Source: Streptococcus oricebi
GTDB taxonomy: Bacteria > Bacillota > Bacilli > Lactobacillales > Streptococcaceae
Direction of reading: 5' to 3'
Length of the DNA: 64,000 nt
Assembly: GCF_017883985.1 (NCBI RefSeq)
Contig: NZ_PRDG01000003.1
Span: forward strand, 8,991 to 72,990
Shown here: in pieces, positions 24,550 to 38,585 of the stretch
How positions within the stretch are numbered: the first letter of the stretch is position 1
Layout: each line of letters opens with the position of its first letter
Notes under the pieces: generated by a model
What the model was told of the DNA's origin: nothing
Databases searched by the model: none
What the model saw: only the letters and a program-made list of their open reading frames with translations
Program-made: the position numbers and the translations under genes

Positions 24550-25778
24550 CTAATGCTCCCTACTGGCCCGATAAATATCCCTTACCAAATCACTTAGTTG
24601 GTCTTCCTCGTAAACTTGACTCTCAGCTGGTCGATGACTGGTCTTGGCCCAAGCAAAAACCGGCTTCTGGCTCGCCAACATCTTCTGAATACTATCGTAA
24701 ACTTCCTCACCATGGTGGATATCCAGATAAGCCCCACACTTATCTAGTAAATCATCAAGAGTGATATTGAGCACATGAGGGTGCAATTTTAGATTTTCAT
24801 AGGCAGTCAGCTTGGTTAAGCCCGACCAAAAGTTGGTATAGGCACAGAGATGAATGTCAAAGTCAGGCAGGAGGCGCAGCAGATTTTCCAACTGCTCCAA
24901 GTCCCCGCTTCCCGTCACAATCAAGAGTTGAGGGCGGCCCGACTTTTCTAAAAGCTGAGGTTCAAAGCTAACTAGCTGGCTCCATTCCAAGCCGTAATAA
25001 TACCACCAGAGCTCCTTTAACTGCATCCAGCAGTTCAAGTTCCAAGGCTTGCCTGGCGCACAGTAGTGTAAGACAGCCGGTAGCTGGTCCAGGTCAATCT
25101 TACCAACCTTATGACCCCGCCTATCGCCAATGTCCCAGTTGGAATCAGCAACCAAGAGGTGGTTGTAGGTCCGGTCCAGATGGTACCAATTATCCTTAAA
25201 AGCAATATTGAGGATACTTTGGTCTCCTAACCGGACCTGCTCAGCATATTCTTTAGCGAGGACAAGGAGCTTCTCTTCTGAATTTTCCTTAACAATTTCC
25301 CTTAGATTAAAGAGGACCAGACCAGAATTAAAGGTATCTTTAATCCCCAAATCCCATAAATCAGTTTGAACATCCAAGTCATTGACCGCTGCAATCGGAT
25401 AGTGACCCAAATCCAGGTCAAAGAGGACAGATAAGTCCTGATTTACAATCATATCCGAATCAAGATACAGGACCCTTTCTTCCTCCTTGATAACTTGGGG
25501 AATGAAATAGATAAGATTAGCAACATAATTGACATGACTATGGGAATCATTCATCTGATGAGAAATGACGTTTTCTGGCTCAATCTTTACATCCTTAATC
25601 TGATAACCAAAGCGGGCCAATTTTTTTCGTAGGTCAATAAACCATTCCTGAGGAAAATCAAGGTTTAAAAGGTAGAATGTTAGCCCCCCCGAACATTATT
25701 GGCACAAATTGATTTAATGGTCGTCATAACCTTATCTGCATAGGCAAAATCTGCACATAAGGCAATCGCTTTATTCAT
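24550..25778 (-). pseudogene. Family 8 glycosyltransferase, frameshifted at a poly-G tract
   Basis: From ATG 25778 the frame reads MNKAIALCADFAYADKVM and then stops right after a run of seven G (plus-strand C7 at 25684-25690). The second frame continues to 24550 with LTFYLLNLDFPQEW, VLYLDSDMIV (the metal-binding DxD of GT8), FNSGLVLFNL and DQSILNIAF. The C-terminal part, with LLIVTGSG and AYLDIHHGEE, resembles the domain found in Gtf/Nss-type glycosyltransferases of adhesin glycosylation. One more G, or two fewer, would restore one frame of about 410 codons. A phase-variable gene or a sequencing error are both possible. The alternative is translation of the shorter frame from TTG 25620. Confidence 0.8.
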
Positions 25779-25787
25779 GAGTCTCTC

Positions 25788-27785
25788 CTAGCCAATCAAG
25801 GAACCATTTGGAACAGAAGAATCCACCGTAAGAAGACTCAATTGGTCTCCGTACTCAGCCGATAAAATCATTCCCTGACTGATTCGCCCCATCATCTTAC
25901 GAGGTTTGAGATTGGCAACGATTTGGACCTTCCTACCGACCAGGGCTTGCTCATCAGGATAGTATTTGGCAATACCAGACAAGATTTGGCGGTCCTCACC
26001 GTCTCCTGCATCCAGGCGGAATTGGAGGAGCTTGTCTGACCCTTCTACCTTGCTGACTTCCTTGACTTCTGCTACTCGGATTTCAACTTTATCAAAGTCA
26101 TCAAATTTGATTTCCTTGCGATTGAGTGTCAGCTCCACCTCTTCAGGCTTCCATTCCTTTTCCTGGGCTGGTTTTCCTGCGCTCATTTGTTCCTTGATGT
26201 AGGCGATTTCTACTTCCATATCTAGGCGAGGGAAGATAGGTTGCCCCTTAGCCACGACTGTCAAGCCTGATGGCAGGTCAGCCAGGGCCAGGTGCTCTAG
26301 ACTAGCAACCGGCTCTAAGCCCAACTGCTCCAAAAGAGCACGACTGGTCGTCATCATGAAGGGCTCAATCATGTGGGCAATCAAACGCAGACTAGCCGCC
26401 AAGTGACTCATCACACTAGCCAGCTGTTCTCTCTTATCCTCTTCCTTGACTAGGACCCAAGGAGCAGTTTCGTCGATATACTTGTTGCTGCGGGCAATCA
26501 AGGACCAGATAGCCTCCAAGGCTCTCGGATAATCCACAGCCTCCATATACTTGTGGTAGTCAGCAACTGCCTGCTGGGCTGCCGCCAAAAGTGGCGCATC
26601 AAAGTCGGTGACATTCTCCTGGTAGCTTGGTACTTGACCATCAAAATACTTGTTAATCATGGCCACCGTCCGATTGAGCAGATTTCCTAAATCATTGGCC
26701 AATTCATAGTTAATTCGGCCAACATAGTCCTCCGGCGTAAAGGTCCCGTCGCTACCGACTGGCAGGCTACGCATGAGGTAGTAACGCAGGGCATCTAGGC
26801 CATAGCGTTCGACCAGCATTTCTGGATAGACCACATTTCCCTTAGACTTGGACATCTTGCCGTCTTGCATGACGAACCAACCATGGGCGATAAGACGATT
26901 AGGTAGTTTCAAGCCCAGCATCTTAAGAATAATCGGCCAGTAAATTGAGTGGAAACGCAAGATATCCTTACCCACCATGTGATAAACATGTCCATTCTTC
27001 CAGAACTTGTCAAAGTTGGCTTGGTCCTCCTGACCATAGCCTAGAGCTGTCGCATAGTTGAGCAGGGCATCAATCCAAACATAGACCACATGCTTAGGAT
27101 TGGACGGTACAGGGACACCCCAGGTAAAGGTCGTCCGAGAAACCGCCAAGTCCTCAAGGCCTGGCTCGATAAAGTTTTTTAGCATTTCATTCATGCGACC
27201 ATCTGGAGAGATAAAGTCGGGCTGGCTCTTGAAGAAATCAGCCAACCAGTCCTGGTACTTGCTGAGTCTTAGGAAGTAAGACTCCTCAGAGACCCACTCC
27301 ACCTCGTGGCCACTCGGCGCAATTCCACCGGTCACTTGGCCATTTTCATCACGAAAGACCTCGGCCAACTGACTTTCAGTGAAAAATTCCTCATCTGAAA
27401 CAGAATACCAACCAGCGTACTCTCCTAGATAAATATCATCCTGGGCTAGGAGACGCTCAAAGACCTGGGCCACTACTTCCTCATGATAGCTATCTGTTGT
27501 TCGGATAAACTTGTCATAGGAAATATCCAGCAACTGCCAGAGTTCCTTGACAGACTCGGCCATACCATCCACATAGGTCTGGGGAGAAATCCCTGCCTCT
27601 TCTGCCTTTTGCTGAATCTTTTGACCATGCTCATCCAGGCCAGTCAAGTAGAAAACATCGTGGCCCATCAGACGCTTATAGCGGGCCAAAACATCGCAAG
27701 CAATAGTCGTATAGGCTGAACCAATGTGGAGCTTGCCACTTGGATAGTAGATAGGGGTTGTAATATAAAAATTCTTTTCAGACAT
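25788..27785 (-). CDS. metG: Methionyl-tRNA synthetase
   Basis: 665 aa: Rossmann core with HIGS (21-24; class I HIGH signature) and KMSKS near residue 307, the anticodon-binding helical domain, and a C-terminal EMAP/tRNA-binding OB domain (about 560-665, [21 protein letters not shown]). No zinc-binding Cys knuckle is seen, fitting the MetG2-like form of many Firmicutes. It starts nine bases from the glycosyltransferase gene. The 190-bp upstream region shows no T-box. Confidence 0.97.
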   Translation of the reverse strand: MSEKNFYITTPIYYPSGKLHIGSAYTTIACDVLARYKRLMGHDVFYLTGLDEHGQKIQQKAEEAGISPQTYVDGMAESVKELWQLLDISYDKFIRTTDSYHEEVVAQVFERLLAQDDIYLGEYAGWYSVSDEEFFTESQLAEVFRDENGQVTGGIAPSGHEVEWVSEESYFLRLSKYQDWLADFFKSQPDFISPDGRMNEMLKNFIEPGLEDLAVSRTTFTWGVPVPSNPKHVVYVWIDALLNYATALGYGQEDQANFDKFWKNGHVYHMVGKDILRFHSIYWPIILKMLGLKLPNRLIAHGWFVMQDGKMSKSKGNVVYPEMLVERYGLDALRYYLMRSLPVGSDGTFTPEDYVGRINYELANDLGNLLNRTVAMINKYFDGQVPSYQENVTDFDAPLLAAAQQAVADYHKYMEAVDYPRALEAIWSLIARSNKYIDETAPWVLVKEEDKREQLASVMSHLAASLRLIAHMIEPFMMTTSRALLEQLGLEPVASLEHLALADLPSGLTVVAKGQPIFPRLDMEVEIAYIKEQMSAGKPAQEKEWKPEEVELTLNRKEIKFDDFDKVEIRVAEVKEVSKVEGSDKLLQFRLDAGDGEDRQILSGIAKYYPDEQALVGRKVQIVANLKPRKMMGRISQGMILSAEYGDQLSLLTVDSSVPNGSLIG

Positions 27786-27895
27786 TTATTAAAAATCCTT
27801 TCAGGGCAAATGAAACCCAATTTTGTCAACACTTCATTATAGCATATTTTCCAACAATACTGCGGTGGGAATTGATATTTAGGATATTAAGAAAT

Positions 27896-27943
27896 AAAAA
27901 ATAACATCTAGGAGGCTAAACTAGTTTTAACCTCCTAGATGTA
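27896..27943. terminator. Terminator of the lac operon
   Basis: Strong stem ACATCTAGGAGG / CCTCCTAGATGT with a 17-18-nt loop, followed on the minus strand by TTATTTTTT, about 35 bp past lacG. Confidence 0.9.
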
Positions 27944-27977
27944 TCATTAAATCAAGTGTTTTGAAAAATCTAGCTAA

Positions 27978-31099
<3,122 letters not shown>

Positions 31100-31101
31100 A
31101 A

Positions 31102-31416
31102 CTAGTTTCCTCTTTTATATAGTTCAATCATATGACTCATCATATCTTTAAGAAGTAGTGTGGTCATCAAGTGATCCTGGCCATGCATTAGAGTAACGCT
31201 GAAAGCAAGGTCATCACCAGCGGCTTCTTTTTGAAGAAGGGTCGTTTGTGCATTGTGAGCTAACACAATACACTCCTCCGCATCCTTAACCAATGCCTCC
31301 GCTCTCTCAAACTCCCCCTTCTGAGCAGCTGTTAAAGACTCCAAAAGTTTAGAGCGGGCATCACCTGCATATGCTACAATTTCAAACCCTAATAATGTTA
31401 CTTCTTCACGATTCAT
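31102..31416 (-). CDS. lacF: Lactose PTS EIIA component
   Basis: 104 aa, all-helical EIIA of the lactose class, accepting phosphate from HPr at His78 ([12 protein letters not shown]). It works with LacE; the trimeric form is cytosolic. Confidence 0.95.
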   Translation of the reverse strand: MNREEVTLLGFEIVAYAGDARSKLLESLTAAQKGEFERAEALVKDAEECIVLAHNAQTTLLQKEAAGDDLAFSVTLMHGQDHLMTTLLLKDMMSHMIELYKRGN

Positions 31417-31427
31417 TGTCTTACCTC

Positions 31428-32408
31428 CTAGTTATATTTATCATTCCAAGGCTTGGCTGTTTTTTCCAAGACCTTGTTTAGCTCATTGATATTTTCAAAG
31501 CCAGTGGTCCGCAGCCAGTCTCGCGCAGCTTCTGGTCCTTGCTTGATGTAGGCCTCGACACTTCCTGCCCAAGTAGCCCGGCCACAAAGGACCCCGTTAA
31601 AGTTGGCCCCAGCCTCCGCCGCAAATAGTAGGGTTTCCTGGAAGAGCTTGGCAGATACACCAGCGCTTAAGTAGATAAAGGGAAGGCTTGAAATCTGACC
31701 CTGTTCCTTGAAGAGGGCAGCAGCCTCTTTTTTGCTATAAAGAACTTCCCCCTTGGCAAAACCTTCTACATAGTCCATATTGAGGGGCACTTCGACCTTT
31801 AGAACATCGACATGGTAGCCTTCTTTAGAAAATTCTTTCATGGCTCCCAGGACTTTTGCGGGTTTGACCTTGGCATAGGCTGCACTCTTGGTATCGGGAA
31901 TCTTTTCATCATAGGCCAAGATTTCCAAGTAAAAAGGAAGGTCCTCGGCCAGACATTCGGAGCCAATCCGCTCAATATAGGCTTCTTTTTGTCGATTGAC
32001 CTCTCTGCTAGAATCGATATCATAGTAAAGGAGGAATTTGACCGCATCTGCACCTGCCTCCTTGATACGTCTAGCTGACCAGTCTCCGAGGCAGTCTGGT
32101 AGGCGCTTGGTCGAGGTCGTATCATAGCCAGTCTTTTCATAGGCCAAAAGGAGGCCTGTTTCTTGACTCAAGACCTTGCTGGCTGCTAGGCCGTATTCGG
32201 GGTCCAGCAACATAGACGAGGCATACTGGCTCAATTCTTGGGCCACCAATACTTTGAGCTCCTCCATTTGGGCCCGGCTAGGCTCCGCTTCTTGGTACTG
32301 GGCCATCAGACGCTTAAGGGCCCCTCTCTGGTCAAAGGCCAGGGCTGAAATAATCCCTGTCTCACTCGCTAATTTTTCCATGTGTTTGATTTTTCCATTA
32401 CTTGTCAT
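31428..32408 (-). CDS. lacD: Tagatose-1,6-bisphosphate aldolase
   Basis: 326 aa class I aldolase (LacD family), cleaving tagatose-1,6-bisphosphate to DHAP and glyceraldehyde-3-phosphate. N-terminal [14 protein letters not shown], and the Schiff-base Lys in a DVLKVEVP segment. A second LacD copy in some streptococci has regulatory roles; here operon location points to metabolism. Confidence 0.95.
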   Translation of the reverse strand: MTSNGKIKHMEKLASETGIISALAFDQRGALKRLMAQYQEAEPSRAQMEELKVLVAQELSQYASSMLLDPEYGLAASKVLSQETGLLLAYEKTGYDTTSTKRLPDCLGDWSARRIKEAGADAVKFLLYYDIDSSREVNRQKEAYIERIGSECLAEDLPFYLEILAYDEKIPDTKSAAYAKVKPAKVLGAMKEFSKEGYHVDVLKVEVPLNMDYVEGFAKGEVLYSKKEAAALFKEQGQISSLPFIYLSAGVSAKLFQETLLFAAEAGANFNGVLCGRATWAGSVEAYIKQGPEAARDWLRTTGFENINELNKVLEKTAKPWNDKYN

Positions 32409-32411
32409 TTC

Positions 32412-33341
32412 TTATACCTCTCTAATAATAATTTTTTCCCACAGAGAATCATAATTCGCCAGATTAACATGACCGGTCATATCCTCTTGCGCATTAAGCA
32501 TCCCCAGTACATTTGCCTTTTTTAGTAGTTGATAATCATTCTCTTGTTTATTTAAAGCGGATGCAATTCCTGCCACAGTCGAATCCCCAGAACCCACTGG
32601 ATTTTTCACCTTAATAGCTGGAATATCCACCTTATAAAATTTTTCCCCATGTTTAGCCAACACTCCATCTTTCCCCAAGGAAACAATAATCCATTCAATT
32701 CCTTTAAATAAGGGATTACTAATAGCTTCTTTTAAGGAGGGAACATCTTTGCCAATCTCTCGTCCCAATAGTTGACTCAGCTCCTCATTATTTGGTTTAA
32801 TCGCAGTTGGCTTAAAATCAGAGCGAAGCACTTCCTCCAGAGTTTGACCAGACGTATCAAGAATCACATTACAATCTGCTTGAATGCATTCTTTTATTAA
32901 GTGTTCATAATAGTTTTTATCTAATCCCTTAGGAAGGCTACCGGAGATAACAACGGTACTGACTTTGAGCAAAAGCTGAGTAAAATATTGTATAAAGCCA
33001 ACGGCCTCATCTTCCCTAATCCAGGGACCCGACTCAAGAATTTCAGTCTGACAACCGTCATGTAATATGGCGATACAATTACGAGTATCTCCAGCAATCT
33101 GGTAAAAAACAGGTTCTACCCCTTGGTGCAAATGTTGACTGATAAAATCCCCATTTGTTCCACCAACAAAACCAGTTGCCATAACTTGTTCGCCTAGCTC
33201 TGATAGGACACGTGTAACATTTAGGCCTTTTCCTCCAGCGGTTTTACTGGTAGATTCAACCCGGTTAACTGCATCTATTTTAAAATCTTCTAAGGGGTAG
33301 GAAATATCAACTGACGGATTTAAAGTGACAGTAAGAATCAT
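32412..33341 (-). CDS. lacC: Tagatose-6-phosphate kinase
   Basis: 309 aa PfkB-family kinase. N-terminal [11 protein letters not shown], and C-terminal [10 protein letters not shown] with the catalytic Asp. Phosphorylates tagatose-6-phosphate. Adjacent lacD begins within a few bases. Confidence 0.95.
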   Translation of the reverse strand: MILTVTLNPSVDISYPLEDFKIDAVNRVESTSKTAGGKGLNVTRVLSELGEQVMATGFVGGTNGDFISQHLHQGVEPVFYQIAGDTRNCIAILHDGCQTEILESGPWIREDEAVGFIQYFTQLLLKVSTVVISGSLPKGLDKNYYEHLIKECIQADCNVILDTSGQTLEEVLRSDFKPTAIKPNNEELSQLLGREIGKDVPSLKEAISNPLFKGIEWIIVSLGKDGVLAKHGEKFYKVDIPAIKVKNPVGSGDSTVAGIASALNKQENDYQLLKKANVLGMLNAQEDMTGHVNLANYDSLWEKIIIREV

Positions 33342-33353
33342 GATTTTCTCCCT

Positions 33354-33869
33354 TTAATCGTGATATTCTCCCCGATTCCATTTTTCCAAAAACTCTTGGA
33401 AAAAGTCCGAATCTGCTTGATTTAGATGACTTGTCTCTAAGGCAGAAATTTTAGCAATTAACTCTTCACTTTCCTTGTTTGGTTGATACTCTGCGCCAAG
33501 GAAAGCATCAATAATATCACACATTAGGAGCTCGCCTATAATCTTCCCACCAAAGCCAATTACGTTAGCGTTTAATCTTTCCTTAGCATATAGGGCAGTT
33601 GTCATATCACGCACAAGAGCGGCCCGAACACCGGCAACCTTATTTACCGAGTTGGTAATTCCTACTCCTGTACCACAAATTACAACACCTAATTCTGCTT
33701 GACCTGAAACGACAGCCTCACCTACTTTTTTTCCATAAATCGGATAATGGGTTCTTGTAAAATCATAAGTTCCAAAATCTAAGACCTCATGTCCTTTAGA
33801 TTTTAAATAATCTACAACCGCAATTTTAGTATCTGTAACAATATGGTCACATCCAATAGCTATCTTCAT
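33354..33869 (-). CDS. lacB: Galactose-6-phosphate isomerase, LacB subunit
   Basis: 171 aa RpiB/LacAB-fold subunit. MKIAIGCDH at the start and [17 protein letters not shown] around residues 63-79. Forms a heteromer with LacA, converting galactose-6-phosphate to tagatose-6-phosphate. Confidence 0.96.
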   Translation of the reverse strand: MKIAIGCDHIVTDTKIAVVDYLKSKGHEVLDFGTYDFTRTHYPIYGKKVGEAVVSGQAELGVVICGTGVGITNSVNKVAGVRAALVRDMTTALYAKERLNANVIGFGGKIIGELLMCDIIDAFLGAEYQPNKESEELIAKISALETSHLNQADSDFFQEFLEKWNRGEYHD

Positions 33870-33884
33870 TATTTTTGCTCCTTT

Positions 33885-34310
33885 CTAACACATTTTATTC
33901 AACATGTCTACACGAATTTGATGGCGACCACCATCATAGTGACCGTTAATAAAGCCCTTAACAATATTTTTTGCTAGTTCATCGCCAACAATTTCTGAGC
34001 CCATGGTCATCATGCGTGCATTATTATGACCACGTGTCATATAAGCTGAACGCTCATCAGAAACCTGAGCTGCAATCATCCCTTTAATTTTAGTAGCTAC
34101 CATAAAGGGACCTGCCCCATAAGCATCAATGACAATGCCTAGATTATCAGATGATTGATTCACTTCTTTAGCAACAGCTAAAGTAATATCTACAAAATCT
34201 GAGCCCTCTTGACTGACATCAAGAACTGCTACCTTTTGACTGGAAAGATAAGCTACTACCTTATCTTTCAACTTCTTACCATGTGCATCTGCACCAATAA
34301 TAACTACCAT
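33885..34310 (-). CDS. lacA: Galactose-6-phosphate isomerase, LacA subunit
   Basis: 141 aa partner of Lac[15 protein letters not shown] at the start and [18 protein letters not shown] near the end. It begins the structural part of the operon after lacT. Confidence 0.96.
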   Translation of the reverse strand: MVVIIGADAHGKKLKDKVVAYLSSQKVAVLDVSQEGSDFVDITLAVAKEVNQSSDNLGIVIDAYGAGPFMVATKIKGMIAAQVSDERSAYMTRGHNNARMMTMGSEIVGDELAKNIVKGFINGHYDGGRHQIRVDMLNKMC

Positions 34311-34358
34311 TTTTTCCTCCTTATTTTATGGATAATTGAAAAACCAATTTTTAAAATT

Positions 34359-35195
34359 TTACAACAATCTTTGGATATGTAAGGTTAAATAAATTTTTTC
34401 ACTTTCAGATAAGTTCGTTTTCAGATAGCTTTGCAAAATTTGGTAAATATCACTAGCTATCTCATAAGCTTTCTGATGAGAAATCTTTAAACTTTTTGTT
34501 AGGTCTAATATTGCCTGTTCATTTTGATTTACAGGTTGCTCCTTCCTATCAATTAGATATGTCATATGAACCATGAATCTTTCATAAAAATCACTATTTC
34601 GGGAATTTCTTTGAATACCATAGTCAAATAAGACTTCCTGAACCTTTGATATTATTTCTTTTTCAAGATTGACAGAATCCTGAGTATCTAAGACCTCCCC
34701 TCCCTTTGCATTTATAAAATGTAAAGCAAATCTATCAATCTCTTCATCTGGAAAGCGGATAGTCAATGCTTTTTCTAATTGATCCACACTATCTTTTGCC
34801 ATCTCATATTCCAGCGGATAGTCTTGAGCTATATTAGGTAACTTACCATGTTTATAATCGGATTTTTTGAGACTCTTATATGCGTAAAAGATATGGTAGG
34901 TCAAAGTTATGTATATATAATCTTGAACAGGATAATTATATTTTTTGATAGCCTTATCAATCATTTCATAACTTGCCGTAATGAAATCCAACGGAACATC
35001 TTTAAATAGAGTTATAAAATTTTCTTTTGACTCTTCGCTTTTCAAAATAAAATGTTGTTCTACCCTATTTTCATTTACCAAGTCGCCCTTTTTCTTCCCA
35101 AATGCTAATCCCAAGCCCATAATTACTGCTTGTTCACCTTGTTCATTTTTTACCAAAGCAACATTATTATTTAGCGCTTGAACAATCCTGAGCAT
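34359..35195 (-). CDS. lacT: BglG/LicT-family antiterminator for the lac operon
   Basis: 278 aa: an N-terminal co-antiterminator RNA-binding domain (about 1-55, MLRIVQALNNNVALV), then two PTS regulation domains with conserved His residues (SHQMN-like pairs in the track of PRD1 and PRD2). RNA binding prevents termination at the leader hairpin just upstream; the PRDs sense lactose EIIB and HPr phosphorylation. No LacR repressor gene is present, so LacT with CcpA is likely the main control. Confidence 0.92.
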   Translation of the reverse strand: MLRIVQALNNNVALVKNEQGEQAVIMGLGLAFGKKKGDLVNENRVEQHFILKSEESKENFITLFKDVPLDFITASYEMIDKAIKKYNYPVQDYIYITLTYHIFYAYKSLKKSDYKHGKLPNIAQDYPLEYEMAKDSVDQLEKALTIRFPDEEIDRFALHFINAKGGEVLDTQDSVNLEKEIISKVQEVLFDYGIQRNSRNSDFYERFMVHMTYLIDRKEQPVNQNEQAILDLTKSLKISHQKAYEIASDIYQILQSYLKTNLSESEKIYLTLHIQRLL

Positions 35196-35240
35196 AGTCC
35201 CTCCTCGAATAAAATTATAAATAGGTGCTCTAAACTACAC

Positions 35241-35294
35241 AAAAAGAGACCACAAACAATCTAGAATATCATTCTAGAAAATTTGCAGTCTCGC
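35241..35294 (-). promoter_or_regulatory. RAT antiterminator/terminator leader of the lac operon
   Basis: Minus-strand GAGACTGCAAA and TTTGTGGTCTC flank an inner CTAGAAT/ATTCTAG helix and are followed by TTTTT. This is a Rho-independent terminator overlapping a ribonucleic antiterminator target, the substrate of LacT. Confidence 0.8.
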
Positions 35295-35338
35295 CTAATT
35301 ATTTTAGTTACGAACCACCGTATTCATGCTATATTTGT

Positions 35339-35375
35339 ATTTTACCACTTTTTTAGAAAAATGCAAGCGATTTCT
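35339..35375 (-). promoter_or_regulatory. lac operon promoter with cre
   Basis: -35 TTGCAT (35366-35361), 16-nt spacer, extended -10 TGGTAAAAT (hexamer at 35344-35339). On the plus strand TGCAAGCGATTTCT (35362-35375) matches cre with one mismatch and overlaps the -35, so CcpA would block transcription in glucose. Confidence 0.8.
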
Positions 35376-35397
35376 TAAAAAATTATAAGTTTTTTAT

Positions 35398-36522
35398 CTA
35401 TTCTCTTATCAAAAATTCCTTGATTGCCCTCATAGCTAGTTCAATCTGGTCAATTTGACAATGAAGCGAGCCTCCGCTTTCCTTAGTAAATAGCCTACTT
35501 TCGACCAACTTGCTATTCTTCAAGCCTTTTTCAATGGTTTTGAGGCGCTTGACGGGCACATAGAAATCATCCTGTCCGGCTAGCAGTAGGCAAGGTTGAT
35601 TGATGAGGGGCAGAAAATCCTTGACTTGAAACTGCTGAAAATAGCTAATAAAATCAAAAGGAGTCCTTGTACCACTAACTCGGTAGCCATTGGTCAACAT
35701 CCAGTTCAAATTGATATCTCGTTTAGCTCTTGACTCAATCAAACGATTGACCAAGTCTTTTTGTTGTATTTTCAGCAATCCTTGCAACACTTTGCTGGCA
35801 GACCAGCCTGCGCTCATTGCCACTGCATCCATAGCATCGTAAAAAATATCAAAAGCAATCACGCGCTTGATTCGCTTCTCAAAAGCGGCAGCTCGCATTA
35901 CTAAGTAACCACCTAATGAAATGCCGACCGCATCCACTGCGGATAAATGAAAATAATCTAAAACGGTAGACACCGCATACTCAAAATCTGCCCGTAAATA
36001 AAGTCCCTGTGCCGCTACATAGCCTTGCCCTGGCCCATCAAAAATCAAAATATTATATTGGAAGTCTGCTTGATACAGTTTTAAAAACCAAGAAGTCAAT
36101 TCCTCCAAGTAAGAATCAAAGCCACCATGGACTAGGAGAGTCCCTTTAGCATTTTCATTTTTCAAAAAAATCACTGGTAAATAGCCGCCATCATAGGGCA
36201 CTTGATAGCTTTCCATGCTTGTATCTTTATGAAAACGATAAAAACAAGCTAAATATTTTTCATGACAAGCCGCTAGACGCTCATCAGCTGCTGCCAGATA
36301 AAAGAGCGAAGCCCGATAGTAGGTCGCTGCCACTTCTAACAAATCCGCTGCCTCATAAGTAGCTGCTTTATTGACCCACCAACTATACCAACTTTCAAAG
36401 TCAGTAATGGCCTGCCCAATTTCTTTTAAATCTGCTGCCACCTGCGGGTATTTTTTCTTCAATTCTACTGTAAATCTAAGAATTTGAAAGTCAAATTGTT
36501 CAATACCTGTATATCTATCCAT
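35398..36522 (-). CDS. Alpha/beta hydrolase (FrsA/dipeptidyl-peptidase-like)
   Basis: 374 aa: an N-terminal helical cap (about 1-120), then an alpha/beta hydrolase domain with the nucleophile elbow GISLGG near residue 197, LLVHGGF upstream for the oxyanion hole, and LLAGQDDFYVP carrying the acid Asp. The substrate is unknown. It is divergently transcribed from a TetR-type regulator, which may control it. Confidence 0.75.
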   Translation of the reverse strand: MDRYTGIEQFDFQILRFTVELKKKYPQVAADLKEIGQAITDFESWYSWWVNKAATYEAADLLEVAATYYRASLFYLAAADERLAACHEKYLACFYRFHKDTSMESYQVPYDGGYLPVIFLKNENAKGTLLVHGGFDSYLEELTSWFLKLYQADFQYNILIFDGPGQGYVAAQGLYLRADFEYAVSTVLDYFHLSAVDAVGISLGGYLVMRAAAFEKRIKRVIAFDIFYDAMDAVAMSAGWSASKVLQGLLKIQQKDLVNRLIESRAKRDINLNWMLTNGYRVSGTRTPFDFISYFQQFQVKDFLPLINQPCLLLAGQDDFYVPVKRLKTIEKGLKNSKLVESRLFTKESGGSLHCQIDQIELAMRAIKEFLIRE

Positions 36523-36660
36523 CTTTTTTCCTTTCTTTTGTAAAAATAAATGCTACAATTGTATCATCAACTCTACTATATCCAAAAGAAAATTGGATAA
36601 CAAGAGGTTAGCTAGAAGTGATACTTTTTTCTGATTTTGTTGCATTTAGAAAGGGAGAAA

Positions 36661-37224
36661 ATGGACGGAAAAGCACTACAAATTCACTATTCCAAGGAAC
36701 AATTAAGCGCAGCTTTTATTGAGTTACTCAAACACAATCGTTATCAAGAAATTCCTATCAGTGAAATCCTTGATTTAGCAGGCATTTCACGGCGCACTTT
36801 CTACCGCCATTTTACTAATAAAAAAGAGCTTCTCCACTATGAAATGGAAAAACTCATCCAGAAATATCTGGCGCAAAAAGACAAACTCCTTGCTGCATCT
36901 TGCTTTGAAGCCATGATGACAGTATCTTTTGAGTTTTGGTATCAAGAGCGCGAGCTTTTACAGCTCTTTATCCGCAATCAGCTCTTTGACCAATTTTTGC
37001 TTAAGTGGAACGAGCATGCTAGTGATATTTACAAAAGCATCAATGGACCTTGGCCTATCACTCCTCATATTGATGAGCACAACCTCAATTATGTCACTCA
37101 CTTTATAGTCGGTGGCTACTACAATCTACTCTATCTCTGGTTACAAGAGGAAAATCCTGAACCACCAGTCAAGGTCGCCCAAGATATTCGGCAGATGTTC
37201 CAGCAGATTGGAGTTACTTTTTAA
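36661..37224 (+). CDS. TetR/AcrR-family regulator
   Basis: 187 aa from ATG 36661, chosen because AAAGGGAGAAA lies directly upstream; the frame is open 8 codons further. HTH EIPISEILDLAGISRRTFYRHFTNKKELL (about 30-58), and a C-terminal domain of the DhaS/TetR_C type. A divergent hydrolase is the likely target. Confidence 0.85.
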   Translation: MDGKALQIHYSKEQLSAAFIELLKHNRYQEIPISEILDLAGISRRTFYRHFTNKKELLHYEMEKLIQKYLAQKDKLLAASCFEAMMTVSFEFWYQERELLQLFIRNQLFDQFLLKWNEHASDIYKSINGPWPITPHIDEHNLNYVTHFIVGGYYNLLYLWLQEENPEPPVKVAQDIRQMFQQIGVTF

Positions 37225-37373
37225 AGTGAGATTCAAAAAACCTACCTAGCAAAGGATTTTTCTAACCTTGCTTGGTTCGGTTCCTAGAATGTCCTACATC
37301 ATTTTCCCACTCCTTGTCTTAAGAAGTCTTTTTTTATCCGTCATAATTCCTCTAGTATCCAAGCAAGATTCGT

Positions 37374-38006
37374 TTAATAGGTCACCACACTAATTTCTCC
37401 CTTATCGTACTCAGCGATAAAGATATCAGCGACATTATCATAGCCCTGGCTAGCCAGCTCCTTCAGGAGCCAATCTTCTGTCTTATCAATTGTGTCTAGG
37501 AGGTCTAGCTGGATGACCCCATCTGTAATAATCGGATATTTAGGATTTTCCTCGCCAAACTGCACCAGGACAAGTTGACCGTTTTGCTCCAAGACTGCCC
37601 GCTTGACCTGCTTGATTTGGAAAATTCCCTGGCCCCTTAATTTGAGGGCAACATCAGAGGCACTTAAACCGGCCGAACGGCAGGCCTCAACATCTAGTTT
37701 TCCTCCCTTGATTAAGACCAGGGGTTGGCCATCAATGACCTGCTTGACCCAATGGTTATTGGTCTTGAGCCATTTGAGACTAAGGACCAGAATGGCCCAG
37801 ATTAAAAGGATAATAATAAACTGAAAAACGGTAATGGAGGGACTGTAAATAACTCCACCAATAATCCCACCTAAGACATAGTTTTGGACCTGGTCACTGG
37901 CTGAATTGGGGGCTAGATTGCCCTTGCCAGAAATATTGATTACAAAAACTAGGGATAAAAGTCCGATAGCCAGCTTAATGGCTACTTCCCAGTATGATAT
38001 TGTCAT
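37374..38006 (-). CDS. DUF421 (YetF-like) membrane protein
   Basis: 210 aa: three helices (about 8-80), then the cytosolic YetF domain (GIFQIKQVKRAVLEQNGQLVLV). It overlaps the preceding DUF3290 gene by four bases (ATGA). The pair is common in lactic acid bacteria; function unknown, possibly envelope stress. Confidence 0.85.
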   Translation of the reverse strand: MTISYWEVAIKLAIGLLSLVFVINISGKGNLAPNSASDQVQNYVLGGIIGGVIYSPSITVFQFIIILLIWAILVLSLKWLKTNNHWVKQVIDGQPLVLIKGGKLDVEACRSAGLSASDVALKLRGQGIFQIKQVKRAVLEQNGQLVLVQFGEENPKYPIITDGVIQLDLLDTIDKTEDWLLKELASQGYDNVADIFIAEYDKGEISVVTY

Positions 38007-38455
38007 TGATTTGCCTCCACTAACTCTACTTTAGGACTTTTCAAGTCCATCTTTTCTAATAAATAACTGTCTGGATCAGTCCCAGCAATGGCCCGATAAA
38101 AATTATCTCCGACCTTGACAATGGCCCCGTCAGTCTCTGCAGAGGTGTTGACATAGACCTGAGATTTCTGGACCTTGAGCTCTTTAGAAATGACTTCGAT
38201 AAAGTGCAAGGAGGTCCGATATTGGTTGTCGGTAGCTTGATTGGTCTGGTATTGACCAAAACCCATCAGGGCAACCGTTACAGCGGAAAGGGCAAAAATA
38301 ATGACCAGTTCACGATATTTGCCGTCTTTCTTGGCATGGGCATATTTGAAGCTAAAAAATAAGACTAAGGACAAAAAAAGGACAAAGGCTACTAGAAAGA
38401 GCCAGTTGACCTTAGAGATTTGTCCTGTCACATAATCATAGGAATAAAATTTCAC
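38003..38455 (-). CDS. DUF3290 membrane protein
   Basis: 150 aa with two N-terminal helices (about 17-35 and 49-65), then an extracytoplasmic domain. MKFYSYDYVTGQIS... is typical of the DUF3290 family. Translationally coupled to DUF421; the two probably form a complex. Confidence 0.85.
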   Translation of the reverse strand: MKFYSYDYVTGQISKVNWLFLVAFVLFLSLVLFFSFKYAHAKKDGKYRELVIIFALSAVTVALMGFGQYQTNQATDNQYRTSLHFIEVISKELKVQKSQVYVNTSAETDGAIVKVGDNFYRAIAGTDPDSYLLEKMDLKSPKVELVEANQ

Positions 38456-38585
38456 CTAGCAAGTTCTCCCTTTTCAAAATTCTTCTCTATTATAGAAAAA
38501 AATGCAGACCATTTCAAGCTCTTCAGCTATAAAAGAGGGGACAATTTTGATATAATACTAGAAAAAGATTAGAAATGAGAACTTG

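Noticed and set aside
27786..27977. T-box riboswitch before metG
   Set aside because: The 190-bp region shows no specifier loop, T-box consensus or terminator of the required type.
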